Below are positions 1 through 8,564 of a stretch of DNA of 64,000 bases, one piece after another. Numbering within the stretch: the stretch's first letter is position 1; every line of letters begins with the position of its first letter. This stretch comes from Rivularia sp963920925 (lineage in GTDB: Bacteria; Cyanobacteriota; Cyanobacteriia; Cyanobacteriales; Nostocaceae): the NCBI RefSeq assembly GCF_963920925.1, contig NZ_CAWUDI010000028.1, forward strand, positions 53,169 through 117,168, read 5' to 3'. Under the pieces are notes generated by a model. That model was not told the DNA's origin, did no database searches, and saw nothing but the letters and a program-made list of their open reading frames with translations. The position numbers and the translations under genes were made by a program.

Positions 1-1046
1 TGTTCGGGATTATTTAACAAAGATTGTAAAAGCATTTTAGATACCGTAAGGAATCTGAATACATCGCTGGTTGCTAAACGTTTTTCAAGTTTTTGTTTAA
101 TATCTCGTGCTAAATCCCAAAAATTATTATTTTCTTTTAAATTATGAAAAGAAAGGATACAAGAAACAATTGCACCTAGATGCTCGTTGTTTACTTGTGG
201 TTGTAAACGCGGACGTACATTGACAGCTGAACGAAAGCTAAAATAATTATTTTTTCTTTGAGTATTAGTTTTTTTGGCAAGTGCAAACAACATTGCAGCA
301 CCTAAAGCAGCTTGTACTGTAGTTTTTTGTTGCCTACAAACATCTACTAAGCACGCAGTTAATTCTGAATCGAGCTTTCTATGAACCATACCGCAGCTAC
401 GAGATTCTAAAGCTACGTTTTTTTCAAAATTTAAACTTGCTGGTTTAGATCGAATCAACTGCAATTTTAACCGCGATAGATACAAAACATTACCTATTTC
501 TCCAGTAAAACCCTGAAGTGATTTTGGTATAAGTTTGTAAATAGAAGGTAGTTGAGCTAACTGAGTAATATTAGTTTCTACTTCCCCTTCGGTAATTTTT
601 TGACAATTAGTTAGTATTTCCGAGTGCAATTGGATACATGATAAAGCGTCTGCGATCGCGTGGTGTATGGTTGTGATGAGATAACAAATATTTTCTTCTT
701 CCTCAAAGTTAATAAGTGTGACTCGCAACAGATTTTTATCGCTACTAATTTTTTGATTTAATTCTTCGACAACAACTTCTTCCCACTGATGTATCTGTTG
801 CTTTTTCACAACTGATAACGGAATTTTATCTGCTTTATCTTCAAACCAAAAACTATTTGATTTGGCGACAATCCGAGCATTAAGTAAAGGATGACGACTT
901 TGGGTAATATTAAGCGCTTGTCTTAGTAATTCCTCACTAATAATTCTTTTTATACGGCTAATCGTCACAATATTAAACGAAGCTGCAAGATTATTTAAAA
1001 TTTCCATTGCTTGCTCGTGAGCAGCAAGTTCTCTGTTTTCAAGCAT
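1..1046 (-). CDS. Condensation-domain/alcohol acyltransferase-like protein, 3' end beyond the window
   Basis: The minus strand is open from an ATG at 1046 to the window edge, giving 348 visible residues without the C-terminus. Residues 128-133 read HHAIAD, matching the HHxxxD active-site signature of the condensation/CoA-dependent acyltransferase superfamily (NRPS C domains, PapA, alcohol acetyltransferases). A later SAVNVRPRL segment resembles the substrate-channel region of the free-standing alcohol acetyltransferase and PapA groups. No adenylation or carrier domain is visible, so a stand-alone acyltransferase acting on a lipid or alcohol is the likeliest role; the substrate cannot be read. 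The next gene upstream is a HAD phosphatase on the same strand, separated by a G-rich tandem array at about 1060-1125. A HIP1 octamer lies inside the active-site codons. Confidence 0.8.
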   Translation of the reverse strand, partial: MLENRELAAHEQAMEILNNLAASFNIVTISRIKRIISEELLRQALNITQSRHPLLNARIVAKSNSFWFEDKADKIPLSVVKKQQIHQWEEVVVEELNQKISSDKNLLRVTLINFEEEENICYLITTIHHAIADALSCIQLHSEILTNCQKITEGEVETNITQLAQLPSIYKLIPKSLQGFTGEIGNVLYLSRLKLQLIRSKPASLNFEKNVALESRSCGMVHRKLDSELTACLVDVCRQQKTTVQAALGAAMLFALAKKTNTQRKNNYFSFRSAVNVRPRLQPQVNNEHLGAIVSCILSFHNLKENNNFWDLARDIKQKLEKRLATSDVFRFLTVSKMLLQSLLNNPE

Positions 1047-1133
1047 GGTGTTAATGGGGATGGGGACAAGGGAGAGGGGAAGAGGGGGTAGAGGGGGTAG
1101 AAGGGGTAGAAGGGGTAGAAAAATTCCTAACTT

Positions 1134-1943
1134 TTAAATTAGTTCGTGAATCTTTTCTGGAGTTAATTCTTGTACGTTACTTAAAACTATTGCTGCTCCG
1201 GCTTTCTTAAGTGACTGGGTGTAAGCATCGCGTTTTTGTGCTGTTTCCTGTACGTGAGGCGGTAATACTCCTACACCAATCCAAGTACCATCTGGCTGAT
1301 TGTTTCGTGCTTTTTCTACGGTATACATATCGGCTACCGTATCACCTACGTAAATCACTGGTGGCGAATTATTCGTATTATCAATATTATCAACACCATT
1401 TTTTAGTAACTCAAGTGTAGAAAATAGTCCCGTTGGATCTGGTTTACCTGGTGCATCTTCCATTGCAATTAATACGGGGGATTGTAAATTGAGACGTTGC
1501 TGCAAAACATAGGTAGCTGAAGCGCGAGTTGCACCGCTAAAAAATCCCCAGCGAATACCAGCTTCAGAAAGTTGGTTTAAGTAGCTAGGCTGTAATAGTA
1601 AGGGTTCATCGCAAATATATCCCGTCAAATTATTAGAATCCGTACCTCGGTAGCGCGATTGAAAAAAGTCAACAATCGAGTTGTAATCAAGATTTACTTG
1701 CTCGCGGGATTGTTTTTGAGTTTCAAAGTAACGATAAATTAACTCTTGAGAACCTTCCCAATCATTGTTCCATACACCTTCGGACTTAAGACGGTCAATA
1801 TCATCTGCTGTAGGACGATATGCTTGGGCTGTAAATTCCTCTACAGTATCTGCTAGCGCTCGTCGATAGGAACCCGACACATCGCGCACTACGCCATCAA
1901 TATCAAAGACAACAATGGCTGGAATTGAATTTTCTTGATTCAC
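1134..1943 (-). CDS. HAD-superfamily phosphatase, subfamily IA variant 1 (TIGR01548-like)
   Basis: This is a 269-residue haloacid-dehalogenase-type hydrolase. Motif I is FDIDGV, with D14 as the expected nucleophile and D16 as the acid/base. A cap of about 100 residues follows, then FFSGAT (motif II Ser/Thr), KPDP (motif III Lys) and GDTVADM (motif IV acids). The VVRDVSGSYRRAL opening after motif I resembles the small HAD-IA group found in cyanobacteria and archaea whose substrate is unknown. The start is GTG at 1943; no other start lies before motif I. It shares the strand with the acyltransferase ahead, about 90 bp apart, but the repeat array between them makes co-transcription uncertain. 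Confidence 0.85.
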   Translation of the reverse strand: MNQENSIPAIVVFDIDGVVRDVSGSYRRALADTVEEFTAQAYRPTADDIDRLKSEGVWNNDWEGSQELIYRYFETQKQSREQVNLDYNSIVDFFQSRYRGTDSNNLTGYICDEPLLLQPSYLNQLSEAGIRWGFFSGATRASATYVLQQRLNLQSPVLIAMEDAPGKPDPTGLFSTLELLKNGVDNIDNTNNSPPVIYVGDTVADMYTVEKARNNQPDGTWIGVGVLPPHVQETAQKRDAYTQSLKKAGAAIVLSNVQELTPEKIHELI

Positions 1944-2160
1944 GGTTTTCAGTTATCAGTTAACAGTTAACAGTTAACAGTTAACAGCAATCAGTTATCA
2001 GTTTCCAGTTAAGAGCTATAAGATTTTGGATTTTAGATTTTGGATTAGGAGTTAGGAGGCCCGGAGTTAGGAGTTAAGAGTTAAGAATCTTTCTACCCCC
2101 TCTCTCCCCATCCCCCCATCTCCCCATCTCCCCATCCTAATTGCTCAGATGGTAAGGTAT
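1944..2160. repeat. Mixed short tandem repeats (AACAGTT, GATTTTGGATT, GTTAGGA, CCCCATCT)
   Basis: The spacer between the divergent HAD and PSRP-3 genes consists largely of short tandem motifs: AACAGTT copies near 1955-2005, TTTAGATTTTGG units near 2030-2055, GGAGTTA units near 2048-2090 and CCCCATCTC units near 2095-2140. These match the short tandemly repeated repetitive (STRR) sequences described in heterocystous cyanobacteria. No coding potential was seen. Confidence 0.75.
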
Positions 2161-2208
2161 TAAGTTAAAATAGGCGATTGCTGTTGTTATTAATGGTTGC
2201 TGAAATAT

Positions 2209-2556
2209 ATGGAAAATCAAACTCAAACTGAAACTCAAACTGAAACTCAAGAGCAGTTAGCCAAGTTTATTTTGAAGATTCTATGGTTGGATGATAATGT
2301 GGCTCTGGCTGTCGATCAGGTGGTAGGTAAGGGTTTTAGCCCTTTGACTAAGTACTTTTTTTGGCCTCGGACTGATGCGTGGGAAGAGTTGAAAAATGAG
2401 TTAGAGTCGAAACACTGGATTGCTGAATTGGAGCGGGTTGAGTTGCTTAATAAAGCTACGGAAGTTATTAATTATTGGCAAGAAGAAGGTAGAAAACGAC
2501 CAATGACTGAGGCTCAAGGCAAATTCCCTGAAGTCATCTTTACAGGTAGTAATTAA
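2209..2556 (+). CDS. Ribosomal protein PSRP-3 / Ycf65 homolog
   Basis: The 115-residue product matches the plastid-specific ribosomal protein 3 family (Ycf65), a small-subunit component in chloroplasts and cyanobacteria. The diagnostic core is clear: LKILWLDDNVALAVDQVVGKG, then SPLTKYFFWPRTDAWEELK, then ELLNKATEVINYWQE. The N-terminus is a low-complexity QTQTETQTET stretch encoded by a short DNA repeat and is probably disordered. The ATG at 2209 is preferred; a TTG four codons upstream (2197) is possible. The gene stands alone and is followed by a hairpin terminator. Confidence 0.9.
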   Translation: MENQTQTETQTETQEQLAKFILKILWLDDNVALAVDQVVGKGFSPLTKYFFWPRTDAWEELKNELESKHWIAELERVELLNKATEVINYWQEEGRKRPMTEAQGKFPEVIFTGSN

Positions 2557-2640
2557 GACTGCGTTATTCTGACATCCCTTGATGTAGCATTGTTAAATCA
2601 TACATTTTAACTTCGGACTGCGCCAACGTAAGAATTTAGG

Positions 2641-2668
2641 AACCCGGTTAAAAAAAAACCGGGTTCTT
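2641..2668 (+). terminator. Probable intrinsic terminator of the PSRP-3 gene
   Basis: A perfect inverted repeat, AACCCGGTT / AACCGGGTT, is separated by a run of A and followed by CTTTA, about 85 bp after the PSRP-3 stop. A stem with the same CCCGGTT core occurs again at 56603-56633, so it may also be a dispersed repeat used as a terminator. Confidence 0.6.
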
Positions 2669-2978
2669 TAGCTGTTGGGTAATTCTTCAATTAACTAATA
2701 AATCAACTAAAAATTAATTAAACCGCGTTTTCATAGTACAAAATACGAAAAAATACTTAGCTAACGAATCTACAATCAATAGCATTAATAAACATTCTTA
2801 AATGCATTCGTTAAATTTGATTGCGTGTAATTCAACATCTTTTTTTCAGTGTATTAACTCAAGCCGGAAGTATCATATAGTTGCAATATAGTTAACAGAT
2901 ACTAGCAGGGAAGGCGATCGCAAATTCCAATATCGGTAAAGTATCAATCAAACAGGCGTTGCTGGATAAAAACCGTAA

Positions 2979-3206
2979 TGGAATATAACCAGGTTAAAAC
3001 AATTTATTAATGAATTAAATAACTCAGATCATCTGGAGCTTTATATTCGCCAGTTGGAAAGAAATGCGGAAGCTGATTTAGAAGATAACACTAGTTCTGG
3101 GTTGGGATTTTTAAGCATAATCAATGACTATTCAGCCAAATTGGGCTAGAAGTTCCAAACCGTGGATCAAAGTTCGTTGGTGATGAGTGTTACTACTTTA
3201 GTGTGT
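2979..3206 (+). pseudogene. Decayed DUF6272-like (SiaB-type) gene fragment
   Basis: One frame reads RLKQFINELNNSDHLELYI, then RQLERNAEADLEDNTSSGLG, FLSIINDYSAKLG, a stop (TAG at 3147-3149), then KFQTVDQSSLVMSVTTLVC. The pattern (LERNAE, GLGFLxxINDYxAKLGW, MxVTT) resembles the C-terminal half of cyanobacterial DUF6272 proteins, recalled as a family related to SiaB-type regulators. The expected residue at the stop is Trp, so a TGG to TAG change explains it. A TAA at 2976 closes the frame upstream and no N-terminal half is visible. The family name comes from memory of its consensus; the broken frame is directly visible. Confidence 0.6.
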
Positions 3207-3337
3207 CTAATGTTACGAAATGATTTGGGCATAGGGCATGGGGCATGGTTAGGAGTTATGAGTAGCAAGTTCGTAATTATTTATTTCTCCCCCCTCCTCC
3301 TACGCCCAATTCCCGATGCCCAAATACCTTGTAAAAT

Positions 3338-3376
3338 TAAAAACTCCTCCTTATAGATCAAAAGGAGGAGTTTTTA
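3338..3376. terminator. Bidirectional hairpin terminator downstream of atpC
   Basis: AAAACTCCTCCTT and AAAGGAGGAGTTTT form a long stem with an 8-nt loop and T runs on both strands. It lies 34 bp beyond the atpC stop and would terminate the atpB-atpC transcript from the minus strand, and any readthrough from the plus-strand pseudogene. Confidence 0.85.
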
Positions 3377-3409
3377 GTTTAAATTCCAAGTAAGCAAATA
3401 ACCAGATAC

Positions 3410-3823
3410 TTACACCATACCGCCAGCGGCTTGAAAGCGAGCGCGGGTGCGTTTGTAGGTTTGGGTTGCTTTGATTTGGCCTTGTCTGTCCCCTTGTGCT
3501 ACCTGGTTCAAACGAGTTTGGGCTTCGTTGAAAGCACTACGGGCTTCCTCAAGATCAATTGAATCACCCTGCTCGGCAGCATTAACCAAAATTGTGACTT
3601 CATCATCTTCGACTTCTGCAAAGCCGCCAGAAAGTGCGATCGCTACCCAATTTTGATTGTTATCGGCACGCACTCGCATTACACCTGTATCTAAGGCGCT
3701 CAACATTGGTGCGTGTCCGCTAAGAATACCGAGTTGTCCGGTGGTGCTTGGTAAAACGACTTCTTCAGCCGTTGAATCCCATACTGTTTTATCTGGGGAA
3801 ATTACACGAACGGTTAATGTCAT
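3410..3823 (-). CDS. atpC: ATP synthase F1 epsilon subunit
   Basis: The 137-residue product begins MTLTVRVISPDKTVWDS and carries the epsilon beta-sandwich signature LPSTTGQLGILSGHAPMLSALDTG, followed by the C-terminal helical hairpin (EEARSAFNEAQTRL). Epsilon belongs to the central stalk of the thylakoid F1Fo enzyme and inhibits ATP hydrolysis. The length is normal for cyanobacteria. It follows atpB on the same strand, the usual separate atpB-epsilon operon of cyanobacteria (the gene is called atpE in plastid nomenclature). The 191-bp spacer between the two is longer than usual and contains dispersed repeats. Confidence 0.97.
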   Translation of the reverse strand: MTLTVRVISPDKTVWDSTAEEVVLPSTTGQLGILSGHAPMLSALDTGVMRVRADNNQNWVAIALSGGFAEVEDDEVTILVNAAEQGDSIDLEEARSAFNEAQTRLNQVAQGDRQGQIKATQTYKRTRARFQAAGGMV

Positions 3824-4014
3824 TCGATTTTAGATTTTAGATTTGCGTTAGCGGAGCGTGTCCAGAGGACATATTTGGATTGTCCTCTTATTGAAAAAAG
3901 AGGTGATTATCATAGTTGTTAGTTGCTAGCTAATGCTTTGAGTTTATGGGTAATATATAGTTGCTCTTATTAATCACAACTAACAACTAACCACTAACAA
4001 CTAACAACTAACCT
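3824..4014. repeat. Repeat-filled atpB-atpC spacer
   Basis: The spacer holds TAGATTT units, a GCGTTAGCGGAGCGTGTCC fragment near 3844-3870 (the same family as the sequence at 5822-5870), a TTAGTTGTTAGT tract and several AACTAACA units near 3975-4010. It separates two genes normally close together in an operon. No gene or clear terminator was seen. Confidence 0.6.
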
Positions 4015-5466
4015 TTATTTCGATTTCATTTTTTCTGCTTTTGCTTTGGCTTCATCGATGCTGCCAACCATGTAGAAAGCTTGCTCTGGTAATTCGTCAA
4101 ATTCGCCAGAAAGAATCGACTTAAAGCCTTTGATGGTGTCGTCAAGCTTCACGTATTTACCAGGTGCGCCGGTGAATACTTCTGCAACGAAGAATGGTTG
4201 TGATAAGAAACGCTCTACTTTACGAGCGCGAGCAACGACGAGACGGTCATCTTCAGATAATTCATCCAAACCAAGAATGGCGATGATGTCCTGAAGTTCT
4301 TTGTAGCGTTGCAGTGTGGATTGTACCGCACGAGCTGTTTGATAGTGATCTTCACCAACAATGTTGGGTTGCAACATTGTTGAAGTAGAACCTAATGGAT
4401 CCACAGCGGGGTAAATACCTTTTGCCGCCAAACCACGAGATAGTACTGTGGTTCCATCCAAGTGAGCAAAAGTAGTTGCTGGTGCGGGATCTGTTAAGTC
4501 ATCCGCAGGTACGTATACTGCTTGAATCGAGGTAATAGATCCTTCGTTGGTAGAGGTGATTCGCTCTTGTAAAGCACCAACGTCAGTACCCAATGTAGGC
4601 TGATATCCCACAGCAGAAGGCATTCTTCCCAACAGCGCCGACACTTCGGAACCTGCTTGTACAAAGCGGAAGATGTTGTCAATAAACAGCAGTACGTCCT
4701 GCTTGTTTACGTCGCGGAAATATTCTGCCATTGTCAAAGCTGACAAACCAACCCGCATTCTTGCACCGGGTGGTTCGTTCATCTGACCGTATACTAAAGC
4801 AATTTTTGATTCGTTTAAGTTATCGGGGTTGATAACTTTGGATTCGATCATTTCGTTGTAGAGGTCATTACCTTCGCGGGTACGTTCCCCTACTCCACCA
4901 AATACGGATACACCACCGTGTTGGGTAGCGATGTTGTTGATCAACTCCATCATAATAACGGTCTTGCCCACACCAGCACCGCCGAACAGACCGATTTTTC
5001 CGCCGCGTCTGTAAGGAGTTAGCAGATCCACAACCTTAATTCCGGTTTCAAAAACGGAAGGTTTGGTTTCTAAGTCGGTGAGTTTTGGAGCTGCGCGGTG
5101 AATCGGAGAGCGTTCCGAGGTATTAACGGGGCCTTGGTTGTCTACGGTTTCGCCGAGGACGTTGAAAATTCGACCCAAGGTAGCTTTTCCTACAGGTACG
5201 CTGATAGGAGCGCCAGTGTCGCTAGCTTCCATTCCTCGCACCAAACCATCGGTGGAAGTCATGGAAACAGCCCGCACCTGGTTGTCGCCCAGCAGCTGCT
5301 GTACTTCGCAGGTAACGGACATTTCTTGTCCTGCTTCGTTGGTACCTTTAACTATCAAAGCGTTGTAGATTGCGGGCATTTTTCCGTTAGGAAATTTAAC
5401 GTCTACAACGGGACCAATAATTTGAGTAATGTAACCAGTTTGTGTTTTTTCTGCGGTGGAAACCAT
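4015..5466 (-). CDS. atpB: ATP synthase F1 beta subunit
   Basis: The 483-residue catalytic beta subunit makes ATP on the thylakoid F1 head. The P-loop GGAGVGKT is at residues 162-169. Also visible are GERTREGNDLY (catalytic glutamate region), VYGQMNEPPGARMRVGLSALTMAEYFRD and LLFIDNIFRFVQAGSEVSALLGRMPSAVGYQPTL split over the adjacent conserved blocks, and the C-terminal helical domain. Length and sequence are typical of cyanobacteria. It is the first gene of the atpB-atpC unit; the nearest plus-strand gene upstream is more than 1 kb away, so its promoter should lie in 5467-5700. Confidence 0.98.
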   Translation of the reverse strand: MVSTAEKTQTGYITQIIGPVVDVKFPNGKMPAIYNALIVKGTNEAGQEMSVTCEVQQLLGDNQVRAVSMTSTDGLVRGMEASDTGAPISVPVGKATLGRIFNVLGETVDNQGPVNTSERSPIHRAAPKLTDLETKPSVFETGIKVVDLLTPYRRGGKIGLFGGAGVGKTVIMMELINNIATQHGGVSVFGGVGERTREGNDLYNEMIESKVINPDNLNESKIALVYGQMNEPPGARMRVGLSALTMAEYFRDVNKQDVLLFIDNIFRFVQAGSEVSALLGRMPSAVGYQPTLGTDVGALQERITSTNEGSITSIQAVYVPADDLTDPAPATTFAHLDGTTVLSRGLAAKGIYPAVDPLGSTSTMLQPNIVGEDHYQTARAVQSTLQRYKELQDIIAILGLDELSEDDRLVVARARKVERFLSQPFFVAEVFTGAPGKYVKLDDTIKGFKSILSGEFDELPEQAFYMVGSIDEAKAKAEKMKSK

Positions 5467-5625
5467 GCTGAGCCTAAATTATACGAAGCTATATTTTTTG
5501 CTAAAGAGTCGTAGAGACTTTTAAGATTAACTCATGTCATCTTCAAGATTAGCACCGAACGGGGCGATTTTTAGGCTTATTTTGAGCAACATTTAGAAGT
5601 GGGATCGGGGAAGATGGGGGAGAGG

Positions 5626-5672
5626 GGGGATGAGGAGATGGGGAGATGGGGAGATGGGGAGATGGGGAGAGA
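5626..5672. repeat. AGATGGGG tandem array
   Basis: About five consecutive copies of GAGATGGG follow a GGGGAGAGGGGGG stretch. The same octamer recurs at 48523-48556, 38601-38620 and, on the opposite strand, near 2100-2140. Confidence 0.85.
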
Positions 5673-5753
5673 AGGATTATTTTGTGCCTGCTCCATTGCC
5701 CTTTCAGGAATACACGTTAAATCATGTATTTGCAGACATCAATGCAGTTGAGG

Positions 5754-5818
5754 GCGTTAAGCGTTACCCTAACGGGTCGTGCCGCGCTGAACACGAAGTG
5801 AGTCGTTAGACTAAGCTC
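5754..5818. repeat. 65-bp dispersed repeat, copy 1
   Basis: From GCGTTAAGCGTTA to GACTAAGCTC, this is nearly identical to the reverse complement of 44478-44542. The shared blocks include CTAACGGGTCGTGCCGCGCTG and GTGAGTCGTTAGACTAAGCTC, read in overlapping shorter pieces. No open reading frame was seen. Confidence 0.85.
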
Positions 5819-6430
5819 TACCGTTAGCTCCGCGTGTCCGTTAGCGTTCACGCGGAGCGTGCGGCGAGCGCGTCTCCGAAGGAGATAGGACATAGGTAAT
5901 CGCCAAAAATATAGGACGTATGCTTACTGCTTCCAACCCCACAAATTAACAGGGTGTTGGGGGGGGATCTTTAATGTTAGGTGTTTAGTTGAAGCCCCGA
6001 TTAAATCATTGCCATCCCAAGAGATCGATCAAAGTAATTATATTAAGCCGTATAATAGTTGTCATTCCCACATCCGTACAAAAATCGGAAAACCTCTTTC
6101 ATCGCTCTTTACTTTCTACTTCCTACTCCCTGCTTTCGTGATGATAATTCTTTTAAAAAAGAAAATAGCTCTCTTCGCTATATCCCGAAGAGAGCATACG
6201 CCATGCCATTTCACTTACTGTCTCCATCACATTCTCCCGATTGGATTCCGCAAAATTAAACGGTTTGTTATTATTTTCTCAAAGATTATTTTTTTGTACT
6301 TTAGCTGATTTTAATTAGATAATTTAATCAAGACTAATTTTAGTTTTTCCTCCTCCTAAAGGCTGATTATAAAGCAAATATTTAAAATTGTTGAGAAACA
6401 ACTAGAATTAGTTACTTATTAATTCTAATC

Positions 6431-6498
6431 GGTTCGTAGTTGGGCTTGATCTCTTCGGGAAGCTATCGAATAAAGCGAAGACAGTGCTACTACGAACC
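6431..6498. repeat. 68-bp element with perfect 10-bp inverted ends
   Basis: GGTTCGTAGT at 6431-6440 and its complement ACTACGAACC at 6489-6498 bound a 48-bp interior with GGGCTTGATCTCTTCGGGAAGC. The ends resemble a common cyanobacterial dispersed palindrome. It sits about 70 bp upstream of the epimerase start and could lie in that leader. Confidence 0.65.
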
Positions 6499-6569
6499 TT
6501 AACAATTCCCTACTCTCTTTCCGACATTTTTAATTTAGACAGCACAATTATTTAATAGGAGAATTCGCG

Positions 6570-7634
6570 ATGAAAATTTTAATAACTGGAGTTGCAGGTT
6601 TTATTGGATATCATCTAGCACAAAGATTGCTTGCAGATGGCTCACAAGTTTACGGAATTGATAATCTCAATGATTATTATGATGTTAATTTAAAAAAAGC
6701 TCGGTTGGCACAATTAATTCCTAATACTAATTTCCAATTTCAACTTTTAGATTTGAATAATCGCCAAGAGATATTAAAACTTTTTCAAGACCAAAACTTT
6801 AATTGTGTAGTTAATCTTGCTGCTCAAGCAGGGGTACGCTATTCACTCGAAAATCCCTTTGCTTATGTCGATACTAACTTAGTTGGATTTGCAAATATTC
6901 TTGAAGCTTGTCGTCATACTCAACCGCAGCATCTTGTTTTTGCTTCGTCTAGTTCGGTTTATGGTACGAATGCAAAAATTCCTTTTTCTGTTAGCGATAA
7001 TGTAGATAATCCCGTTTCACTCTACGCAGCCACCAAAAAAGCTAACGAATTAATGGCACATTCTTACAGCCATTTGTACAGTTTACCTATTACTGGATTG
7101 CGCTTTTTTACAGTATATGGCCCTTTGGGCAGACCTGATATGGCTTATTTCAAATTTGTTAGAGCAATTGAACAAAACGAGCCGATTAATATATTCAATT
7201 ACGGTAAAATGCAGCGAGATTTTACTTATATTGACGATGCGATCGAAGGTGTTGTAAGAGTAATGCATCAGCCTCCAAAACCACATTCTAATAAAGAACA
7301 TAGCAATGCTCGCTATAAAATTTACAATATTGGGAATAACAAGCCTGTAGAGTTATTAACCTTTATTAAAGTAATTGAAAAAGCAATGGGTAAAGAAGCC
7401 CAAAAGAATTTTTTACCGATGCAGCCCGGAGATGTTCCCCGTACTTATGCTGATGTTGACGAATTAATGCAGGATGTAGGATTCAAACCGACTACAACTA
7501 TTGAGGAAGGAATTGAGAAATTTGTCCAGTGGTATAAAGATTTTTATCCGTCTCAAGATAGCTCTACCGAATTCGTTTTGGAAAATAAAGAGGGGGAGAT
7601 GGGGAGAGGGGGAGAGAGGGGGGAGAGGGGGTAG
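6570..7634 (+). CDS. NAD-dependent epimerase, UDP-glucuronate 4-epimerase type
   Basis: This 354-residue extended short-chain dehydrogenase has a Rossmann GVAGFIG at residues 7-13, SSS at 126-129 and the catalytic Y152xxxK156. The blocks VNLAAQAGVRYS and FFTVYGPLGRPDMAYFKF are typical of UDP-glucuronate 4-epimerases (CapI/LspL group), which make UDP-galacturonate for surface polysaccharide. An AGGAG 8 nt before ATG 6570 supports the start. The last 13 residues (about GEMGRGGERGERG) are translated from a G-rich tandem array, so the tail is probably repeat-derived and not family sequence. The neighbouring polysaccharide deacetylase is convergent and fits an envelope-sugar setting. Confidence 0.88.
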   Translation: MKILITGVAGFIGYHLAQRLLADGSQVYGIDNLNDYYDVNLKKARLAQLIPNTNFQFQLLDLNNRQEILKLFQDQNFNCVVNLAAQAGVRYSLENPFAYVDTNLVGFANILEACRHTQPQHLVFASSSSVYGTNAKIPFSVSDNVDNPVSLYAATKKANELMAHSYSHLYSLPITGLRFFTVYGPLGRPDMAYFKFVRAIEQNEPINIFNYGKMQRDFTYIDDAIEGVVRVMHQPPKPHSNKEHSNARYKIYNIGNNKPVELLTFIKVIEKAMGKEAQKNFLPMQPGDVPRTYADVDELMQDVGFKPTTTIEEGIEKFVQWYKDFYPSQDSSTEFVLENKEGEMGRGGERGERG

Positions 7635-7679
7635 AAATAAAATTCCTAACTCCTAACTCGTCATCTTCCCTACTCCCTC

Positions 7680-8564
7680 TTATTTCTTTTCTTCTAATTC
7701 TAAAAGTTCGGGGATAGTTACGAAGCTATAACCTTGCTGCTTTAATTTAGCGATTATAGTCGGTAAAGCTTTTATTGTGTTAGTGCGATCGCCACCGCCA
7801 TCATGTAGTAATACAATACCACCGGGACGTGCGTTTTTTAACACGGTATTGACCATTGTAGCAGGTGCAGGTCTTTGGAAGTCGCGAGAATCAGCAGACC
7901 ACATTAAAGTTGCATATTTGTTTCTTTTAGCATGAGCAACCAAGCCATTGCTTAAATGTCCTCCTGGTGGACGAAATAAATTTGTTTTAACTCCCGTGAC
8001 TTTATAAATTAAATCGGTCGTTCTATCGATTTCCATAGCAGCAGCTTGGGGATTCATAAAATGATACCAATGATTCCAGGTATGATTGGCTATGGCGTGC
8101 CCTTCAGCTATTATCTGCTTTCCTAATTGAGGATTATTTTGTAGAGCGCTACCGACGACAAAAAATGTTGCTTTAATATTATTTTTTTTGAGTATATCTA
8201 ATGTCTGTTGAGTAGTCTTTTTCCAAGGGCCATCATCAAAAGTTAAAGCGATAACTTTTTTATTTCCTTTTTGTTTAATTTCATAAATAACTTTTCCATT
8301 AAAACTAGATGGAGCAGCAGAAAGTAAGCTTTGTCTTTTTAACTGCTCGTTTAAAGTTGCTTCCATTGCGGTTTTAAATTCCGCAACTTGCTGCTGACTA
8401 TTTGCAGAAGCATCAACAATTTTTACTTTCGGTTTATTTAGAACTAATAGGTGCATTAAATTCAAGTTTGCCGGAGCTACTAAACTTAAACACAAAATAG
8501 TAGTAAATATAAGTAAAGCGATAAAATATTTATGCGGTATAAGAGAAGATTTACTGTTTTCCAC
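7680..8564 (-). CDS. Polysaccharide deacetylase (NodB homology, carbohydrate esterase 4)
   Basis: The 294-residue protein has an N-terminal hydrophobic segment (about residues 13-32), likely a membrane anchor or signal, followed by a NodB domain from about residue 100. Its motifs are TFDDGP with D110 (base) and D111 (metal), HTWNH with H161 and H165 (metal), FRPPGG with R198 and VLLHDGG near residue 254. It should remove N- or O-acetyl groups from peptidoglycan or an exopolysaccharide on the outer face of the membrane. It converges with the epimerase gene. All catalytic motifs are present, so activity is expected; the substrate is not readable. Confidence 0.9.
   Translation of the reverse strand: MENSKSSLIPHKYFIALLIFTTILCLSLVAPANLNLMHLLVLNKPKVKIVDASANSQQQVAEFKTAMEATLNEQLKRQSLLSAAPSSFNGKVIYEIKQKGNKKVIALTFDDGPWKKTTQQTLDILKKNNIKATFFVVGSALQNNPQLGKQIIAEGHAIANHTWNHWYHFMNPQAAAMEIDRTTDLIYKVTGVKTNLFRPPGGHLSNGLVAHAKRNKYATLMWSADSRDFQRPAPATMVNTVLKNARPGGIVLLHDGGGDRTNTIKALPTIIAKLKQQGYSFVTIPELLELEEKK

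Larger units (their letters stand above)
5467..6569. other. 1.1-kb repeat-rich spacer, no gene seen
   Basis: The spacer lies between divergent atpB and the epimerase gene. It holds an AGATGGGG tandem array (about 5626-5672), a 65-bp dispersed repeat (5754-5818), GC-rich palindromic fragments (5822-5890, GCGGAGCGTG units), a GGGGGGATCTTTAATGTT fragment (about 5955-5980) related to MITE cores elsewhere in the window, and a 68-bp element with 10-bp inverted ends (6431-6498). Open frames near 6009-6308 have low-complexity composition and no recognisable domain. Confidence 0.7.

Noticed and set aside
3162..3356. 64-codon open frame as a gene of its own
   Set aside because: It begins inside the DUF6272-like pseudogene and continues into repeat DNA.
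5098..5514. Plus-strand open frames opposite atpB
   Set aside because: Antisense shadows of a highly conserved gene with no independent support.
6009..6308. Overlapping open frames of 66-99 codons upstream of the epimerase
   Set aside because: Low-complexity, hydrophobic/aromatic translations without start signals or domain; lie in a repeat-rich spacer.
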